Of a stretch of 64,000 bases of DNA, positions 58,468 to 64,000 are shown piece after piece. The position numbers were made by a program, and so were the translations under genes. The DNA comes from Rachicladosporium sp. CCFEE 5018 (Eukaryota > Ascomycota > Dothideomycetes > Cladosporiales > Cladosporiaceae): the NCBI GenBank assembly GCA_002077045.2, contig KZ111154.1, forward strand, positions 617,663 through 681,662. Direction: 5' to 3'. The first letter of the stretch is position 1; each line of letters opens with the position of its first letter. The notes under the pieces are model-generated. The model did no database searches and was not told the DNA's origin. It saw only the letters and a list, made by a program, of their open reading frames with translations.

Positions 58468-60138
58468 TCAGTTGATACTGAAGATTGTCTTGTCTGCATC
58501 CAAGGCCTCTTTGCTACGCGCAAGAATGGCTTCGCCATCCATGAGCCCATAGAAGTACGTCTCGCCAATGAGATGATACTATTTCTCACCTTGCGAGTCG
58601 GTGTACTCCTGCAACAGGACGGGTACAGTGCATCCGAACAGAACACAAAATATGTCGCCCACACGAGCCTTGTTTGGTGCTAGACCGTGTAGTCTCTTAC
58701 CCGCTCCGAGCTCCGGTCCCTTTGCTTCCACTTCGATAAAACAGCGATCCCAAATGACTTCGTGTACACGCTTCAAGAAGTTTTTCACCATGTATGGAGG
58801 GTCTCCGCTCAGTAGTTCTTTGGTATTGATGTAGCCATTGACCGTAACATTACTCAGTACGTAGGCACATGCGGTCTGGTACAGTCCTGGCGCTTGTTCT
58901 CCGTTCGAACCGCGCTCTGCCACCAGAGTGCACCCCACCTTGTCGGGAGCCGAGTCGATCTCTTCGGGTATATGCTTCTTCCCGAACAGCTTGAGTAGTG
59001 CCGAAGCCGGAACTATGCCATCGGTGGTCGGATCGGTCGACCAGCACACTCTGCCAATGCGCAAACCTTGAACTCGAATAGAGCTGTCTTTGAGCTCTTT
59101 GCGTGGAACACCTGCTCTACCACGCTCCGTGGCGACCGGAGATACAGCTGATACCGGAGAGCCAGGTCTACTACTGGGCTGACTGCTGGGCTGACTGCTG
59201 GGCCGACTGCCTACCGACAGGCCGCTGAAGTAACCGGAGTCCCGCATAGGCGGAGACTCACTGCTTGGTATAGTGTTGATGGTGGGCATCGGCAGCTTCG
59301 GTGTCGTCTCACCGCTCTGCAAATCTCGTGTGGATGGACCAGAGGTGTTTGATGTTGCCCATCGCAGCTTCTCGCGAGACAAACGCTGGTTCAGAGAGTC
59401 CTCAAGAGGGTCGTGTTCGACTGTTTCATTGACAGAAAAAGTCACCGTTGGCAAGCGCGAATTAGAGAGGCTGCGAGATCGTCGTCGCGAGCTCTCCGTG
59501 AAAGCATTGGGTAGGAGATGTTGTTGTGCGATGTGAAATTTCACTCCAACTCCGGCCGACTCTTCGTGTGCGACTGATGACGGCTGTTGCACAGTAGGCG
59601 GCTCGTTGTCTACTCCGAACTTAACATTTGCCTTCTAATTGTGGCACGCATTGTATGGGCCAAGTCCTGGCATACCCACAAAGCAGTCCCCATGCCGGCG
59701 ACGACCCAGAGCGCGATCACTTCGATGAGTGTCATTTACGGTTTGTATCCAAGACGGTAGTGCACTGAGTGGAGGGTAGTCGCCGGGCTGTGTCTTCCGT
59801 TCCGCCATCGCCCAACGCCGACACAGAATGTCGATGCAGCCTGTCTCTCTGTATATCCACTTGATGAAGCCGGTGTATACGTCCAAGAGACTTCGCTTGT
59901 AGTCGAGGTCTGGAGGCATTTCAATGTCAGCCGGTGTGAACGTGCTAGGAGTAGGTGAGATGTATGTTTCTTTCGCGATGTTGCGGAACGCATTGATAGT
60001 GTCGCGAGGGTCGGAGGTATCGTACGTGGACAGTATCGATACCAGATACTCGAGACCTTGGATGGGCTCGCGTTTGTAGTAGCTCCCCATCTGTTGTTTC
60101 TTGAAGATATTGTTGATGGTGTCTATGATCGTCTTGGC
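58468..60138 (-). pseudogene. HET-gene remnant, copy B, without HET domain
   Basis: Only the C-terminal two thirds of the HET gene are present. The sequence enters at the deletion junction (60139), so the whole HET domain and the start are missing. The frame through MGSYYKREPIQGLEYLVSIL is intact, unlike copy A. The shared TAG after YNACHN is at 59635-59637. Beyond it the frame is open through VQGLRIGRVCWS to CVLFGCTVPVLLQEY. A TCG-to-TAG change (58579-58581) then stops it 37 codons before the original end at 58468. The remnant cannot make a working HET protein. The shared TAG predates the split of the copies; the other lesions are private. Confidence 0.85.
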
Positions 60139-60474
60139 GTCAGATCAACGCGCTGACGCGTCCCTTGATCTACATGTTGGCCGTGCCATGCCAACAAGAG
60201 GAATGCGGCCGCAGTGTCATCAAGAACCAGCGGGAGGCGAGATCACAGCGCCCATGAGATTCTCACTGGGGTGATGGCGCCGAATGCACACTTGCGGTGC
60301 AGTCATGAGCACCACAGGGTGCCTGATGATATTGGGAGGGTGTAGGCGAAGGAGAGGTTGCGATGATGGCCTCAGCCATGACACTTCATGGATGCGTTCT
60401 TGCATTGATACAGTATGTACATCACTGTCTGCTCATGCTTCATTTCTTCATGGCGGTATCCTACGAACCATCTC

Positions 60475-62417
60475 TTACCAGCCACCATGGCCGTGCCAGT
60501 TGCCACCTTGATTCTGGAATGCAGCCTGTACGAGCTTGGGGAAGTTCTGCCAAATAAACGTTAGCCACTGCGGATGCATGAGGTCATCTGAAGCTCGCAA
60601 CTTACAGGTGTACCGAAACCAGTCACGGCATCCCAGCCAGTCGCCGCCGGGAAACCAGTAGTGTTGCAACCGAAGCTGCTCCCGATCGTAACGTCCGTGA
60701 AGGTCTTGTAGGCCTTGCTGTACAGCCAAGGGTTGATGAATCCAAGCGGCTTCTTGCCCGCAGCCAGCAACGCATCGTTGACTAGCGCAATCACACCAGC
60801 GAACGTTGGGCTGGACGCAGATGTACCACCGACTCTAACGATCTTCTGCGCCCAGACAACAACATCGTAGTTCCCCTGGGCTGCGACATCGGGGTACGCA
60901 CGGCCGGACTTGTTGTACAGACCGTCGTGCAGACCGTTCAGCGAAGCGACGTAGGCATTGACGGTCGAGGCCTGGTAAGCTGGCTGAGGGAAGTAGTTCG
61001 AGAACCCACCACCACTGGCAAACCTCGTGACAGCGACTTCAGGATTGAAGTTCTTGGTGCCTCCCACACTGGTGACCCACGGACAGCTAGTGGGGAAGGC
61101 TGGCAGGAACTCGGGGGTGTTCTTGCCGTCGTTGGAGTAGCATTCACCATCACTTCCTACACCAAAATCGCCGGAGGAGACGAAGTAGGTGATGCCACGG
61201 GCGCCGAGCTGGGCGAATCCGGCGCAGGCGCGGCGGGCGTAGCTCTCGGGCACAGTCTGTTCGTCATCTCCGTATGAGGAGGAGAAGACGTATGGTAGTT
61301 TAGGCTGCGCCAGAGCGTAGTTCAAGAACGCGAGATATGGCTCGTTGGTGTCGGTTGGCGTAGTGATGTCTGGATTGAACGGTGGAGAGCCGCCAGTGGA
61401 GAAAGCGGTGAAAGGTGTAGGCCAGGAGATGGAGAGGACCTGTTGGCCGTCGAGATTACCTTCGACGTCGTGGTCCTCGGCGATCACACGGCTGATGTTC
61501 GGGCCTTGGTAGTTCTCGGCACCATCAATGATCACGATCTTGAAGTCATCCGCTCCGGAGACAGCTTCAGGCCGGTAGAGCTGAAGGAACTGGCGCGCGT
61601 CATCGCGGCGCTGGGTCTCGTTGAGGTAGTTGTTGACTGCTATGCTGTTCTTGTCGGCAGCTTGCACGGTGTAGTTGATAGTTTGGTATGCGGTACGGAT
61701 GCACTGCGGGGTGACGAAGCTGGCGTTGCACACGGCAGCGATCTGGGCAGTAAGGTTGGTACCTTGCACCGGCTTGGGGCCGTACTGGTGCTTGCCAGTG
61801 GACTCCCACCATGTCATGCTTTGTGGTGGGCCCGCGATCTTCGGTCCCCATGGCTTGAACTGGGCGCGGGGAGACATGAAGGATGTGGTCGGCTGGACGA
61901 CATCGATGTGCTCGTGGAGGTGAAGCGGGAGGGACCACTCCGGGGCACGGTTGACGATGTCGCCGTTGACGTGCTTGTACTTCGAGTAGGAAGTCTGGAG
62001 CAGCTGCTCGGCCTTCTCAATGGGAACGACAATCGAGATCCAGTCCTTGGCGGGTGCAACATCGAGATTCTCGATTCCATGCTCGCGCAACCAGGCGTGG
62101 ACCATACTGATGGTGTCGTCGGCTGGGCGAATGATGTCGGCGATCTCAGCAGCCGTCAAGTGGTTGCCGTAGCGGGCGTGCTCCGGGTCGGAGACCTCCA
62201 TGAGGTGGCGCTCCACCGTACCCTCGTTGCTTTGCTTCAGGCCAATTTGCAAGTTGATGGTCTCGCTCTTGTCCGCAGCTCCCACGGGCGTCCACGAGCG
62301 TGGCACATGGTGGCGCTCTTTGACTGCATACGTAGAGGCTTGAGGTGAGGGCAGCGCATTGGCTCCGAAGAGCGCGCCAAGCGCACCCAGCGAGATCGCA
62401 ATCTTTTGGATAGACAT
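60475..62417 (-). CDS. Secreted sedolisin (S53), tripeptidyl-peptidase type, complete copy B
   Basis: This is an acid serine-carboxyl peptidase that removes tripeptides from protein N-termini outside the cell. Start is at ATG 62417 with a signal peptide (IAISLGALGALFGANALPSP). A pro-domain follows (HLMEVSDPEHARYGNHLTAA, about 45-190). The catalytic residues are Glu319 and Asp323 (VEGNLDGQ), oxyanion Asp417 (SSGDFGVGSDGE) and Ser533 (GGTSASSPTFAG). A 59-base intron (60605-60547) joins GFGTP to NFPKLVQAAFQNQGGNWHGH. Total length is 627 residues. The calcium-site end of the domain (NPWLYSKAYKTFTDVTIGSS, GWDAVTGFGTP) is typical. An upstream open extension to 62681 is leader. The partial copy A lies at 34531-35266. 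Confidence 0.94.
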
Positions 62418-63290
62418 ACTTCTGAACAATGCCTCTGTCGAATGAGATGGAGATGAAGGGAAAGTAAACACGCGACTCAACAAGAAGATGGCAGCTACTT
62501 GTACCTTGCCTGCGCGCTTTCCCATCTCTCCACCTCCTCGCGTGCCTGATCGGCGCCCTGGCGTGACAGTATCCAGGAACCCATCCATCCACGCCATCTT
62601 CCCACTGCAGCATGACATGGTTACAATGAAGTCACCTTCTGCCTCCGGACGTAGCGCCGGAAGTATCGACCAGGTAGGCAAGTCGATAGACAGCAGTTGA
62701 TCTAGGATGCGGAATAACCGAACTCCGCGCGAGCTAAGGCGTCATCGCTATCGTAAAGCATTGACAAACTCTGCTTGGCGTGGAGCTTGGCCTACAGGGT
62801 CCTGAGGGAATATTGGCGATAAGAAAGTGGATGCGAAGTGAAGGAGCAGAAGAGAATAGTGATCTGAAGTTGATTTATACAATGTATGTATCTTCAGTCA
62901 GCCTCTGCGCGGCTGAGTTGGGGGCGATCTATGTTGGACCATTCATGCAGGTACACAACGTCCGCCACGAAGCTTGGTAGTGGGAGCTGGCTGAGCGAAG
63001 TCCTCTCCTCCAGGTATGTCGGGAGTTGCTCGTGGCCGGTTGTGCAACGAAACGTACAACGCTGTTCATATCGTGAGTAGTCGAAATCGAGAACTCGTTT
63101 CAAGATATCGCCGTGTGTCTCATGGGCGGTCTGCGCCAAGTCCGCTGGGATGAGTGCGTGGATAACGGCGCAGGAGTGGTGGCTACGCTGTGGGGAACGG
63201 CATGATGAAGAACGAGCAAACCAAGTTAAACACAACAAGATATATTATATACTCTCCTATCTACCATCTCACCCCAACAAAAGAAAGACC
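62418..63290. other. Intergenic region upstream of the sedolisin
   Basis: About 870 bases contain the sedolisin promoter and the 3' end of the methyltransferase gene. A pyrimidine/adenine-rich stretch (63230-63300) precedes the methyltransferase stop. No gene is seen. Confidence 0.5.
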
Positions 63291-64000
63291 CTACACCCCC
63301 TTCCTCGCCCACCCAACAAGACATCTCCACCCCGCCTGCCCACCCTTACCAGCCTCCTCAAGTGCCCTCGAAACATCCTCCAAGCACGCATCACCCCTTC
63401 CCATCTCCAGGCTAAGCTTCAGGATCCACTGCTCCCAAGCCCTAGCCCCGACCAGCCCAGTGACAGCCCTGACATCTTTCGTGCTGCCTGTGACAGGTGG
63501 TGCGTAGAGAGGCGAGGGTTTGGTCGATGAGACATCGACGACGGAGCCGTTGGGTCCGATGTCGCGGGATGGCTCAGAGAAGTAGTCGGTACGTTGCACT
63601 ACAGTGCCGGTAGATGAGGTAGAAGAGGGCGTAGACTTGTTGGCGCTCTCCTTGCCGGCGTCGGTCCACTTGACTGACACGTCGGCGACGGGCAGGACCA
63701 TCCAAGCTCGCTTGATCTCTATAAAGCCGGCGCGCTTGAGTCTCGGCAGGAATGTCTTCCCGCTAGCTACTTCGTAGCCGCGCGTGCGTAGCTTGAAAGC
63801 GAACTCGACGCCTAAGGCTTGTGCCTTGCCATCACCAGGGTGCACGAGCTCGGCATCGAGAAGATCGTACTCGAGGTAGCCACCTGGCTTGAGAACACGC
63901 AAGCATTCAGAGAGCGTGAGGTCCCACTCATCTGCGACTTCGCCCTTGGGAAGCAGAGTCTTCAGGTGAGTATATAGATTCCTGGCACTAACAACATCCA
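63291..64000 (-). CDS. SAM-dependent methyltransferase, 5' end cut by window edge
   Basis: The frame is open from the right edge to the stop at 63291, about 235 residues. It shows DVVSARNLYTHLKTLLPKGE, then LRVLKPGGYLEYDLLDAEL, the post-motif region of class I methyltransferases (in which a conserved LKPGG precedes the strand with an acidic residue). Then come ALGVEFAFKLRTRGYEVASG and a FIEIKRAWMVLPV strand. A Ser/Thr-rich insertion precedes a final helical part (ARAWEQWILKLSLEMG). The SAM-binding GxGxG motif is expected to the right of the window. The substrate cannot be judged. Confidence 0.82.
   Translation of the reverse strand, partial: DVVSARNLYTHLKTLLPKGEVADEWDLTLSECLRVLKPGGYLEYDLLDAELVHPGDGKAQALGVEFAFKLRTRGYEVASGKTFLPRLKRAGFIEIKRAWMVLPVADVSVKWTDAGKESANKSTPSSTSSTGTVVQRTDYFSEPSRDIGPNGSVVDVSSTKPSPLYAPPVTGSTKDVRAVTGLVGARAWEQWILKLSLEMGRGDACLEDVSRALEEAGKGGQAGWRCLVGWARKGV

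Larger units (their letters stand above)
53696..61210. repeat. Duplicated block, copy B
   Basis: This corresponds to 22787-35266 but is shorter by about 5 kb (junction at 60139-60142). Both end genes are complete here. Identity is about 99% over most of the block, with strongly diverged patches inside the Zn2Cys6 gene. Confidence 0.93.

Overview
The window is nuclear DNA of a filamentous or black-yeast-like ascomycete (Pezizomycotina, probably Dothideomycetes). The evidence is short GT-AG introns of 45-100 nt with CTGAC-like branch points, Zn2Cys6 and HET-domain genes, a STAND/ankyrin gene, an AspRS-DUF2156 fusion (ErdS) and many secreted proteases. The species cannot be fixed from sequence alone.  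Left arm (1-21.4 kb), ordinary single-copy genes: a DPP IV-type dipeptidyl aminopeptidase cut by the left edge; a secreted subtilisin with an unusual repeated dibasic tail; an unknown acidic protein; a six-exon GH76 (Dfg5/Dcw1) wall enzyme; a tandem-E2 ubiquitin-conjugating protein divergent from TRAPP subunit Trs23; a CYSTM peptide; a small zinc-ribbon protein; a phospholipase C with an in-frame stop before its C2 domain; and a small cupin. Several of these are split by introns and are invisible as single open frames.  Centre (21.4-36.6 kb), scaffold-level disorder: two runs of exactly 100 N bracket a 12.5 kb piece (22787-35266) carrying the middle and end of a Zn2Cys6 factor, a possible small spliced gene, an MGTRH-type unknown protein, a broken HET gene, a STAND/ankyrin gene and the end of a sedolisin. 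This piece sits inside PEX6. The PEX6 sequence left of gap 1 (21455-22686) is repeated almost perfectly right of gap 2 (35367-36598).  Right arm (36.6-64 kb): the rest of PEX6, a steryl-ester-lipase-type hydrolase, a five-exon unknown membrane/zinc-motif protein, ErdS, and then a second, more complete copy of the central block (53696-61210) with full Zn2Cys6 and sedolisin genes. This copy lacks about 5 kb holding the HET domain and the whole STAND gene. A methyltransferase is cut by the right edge.  The simplest reading is that 22787-35266 is the alternative haplotype (or homeologue) of 53696-61210, misplaced by scaffolding. The two versions differ by presence or absence of a HET/STAND pair, carry independent lesions in the HET gene, and show a patchwork of roughly 14-20% and about 1% divergence that suggests gene conversion between diverged copies.
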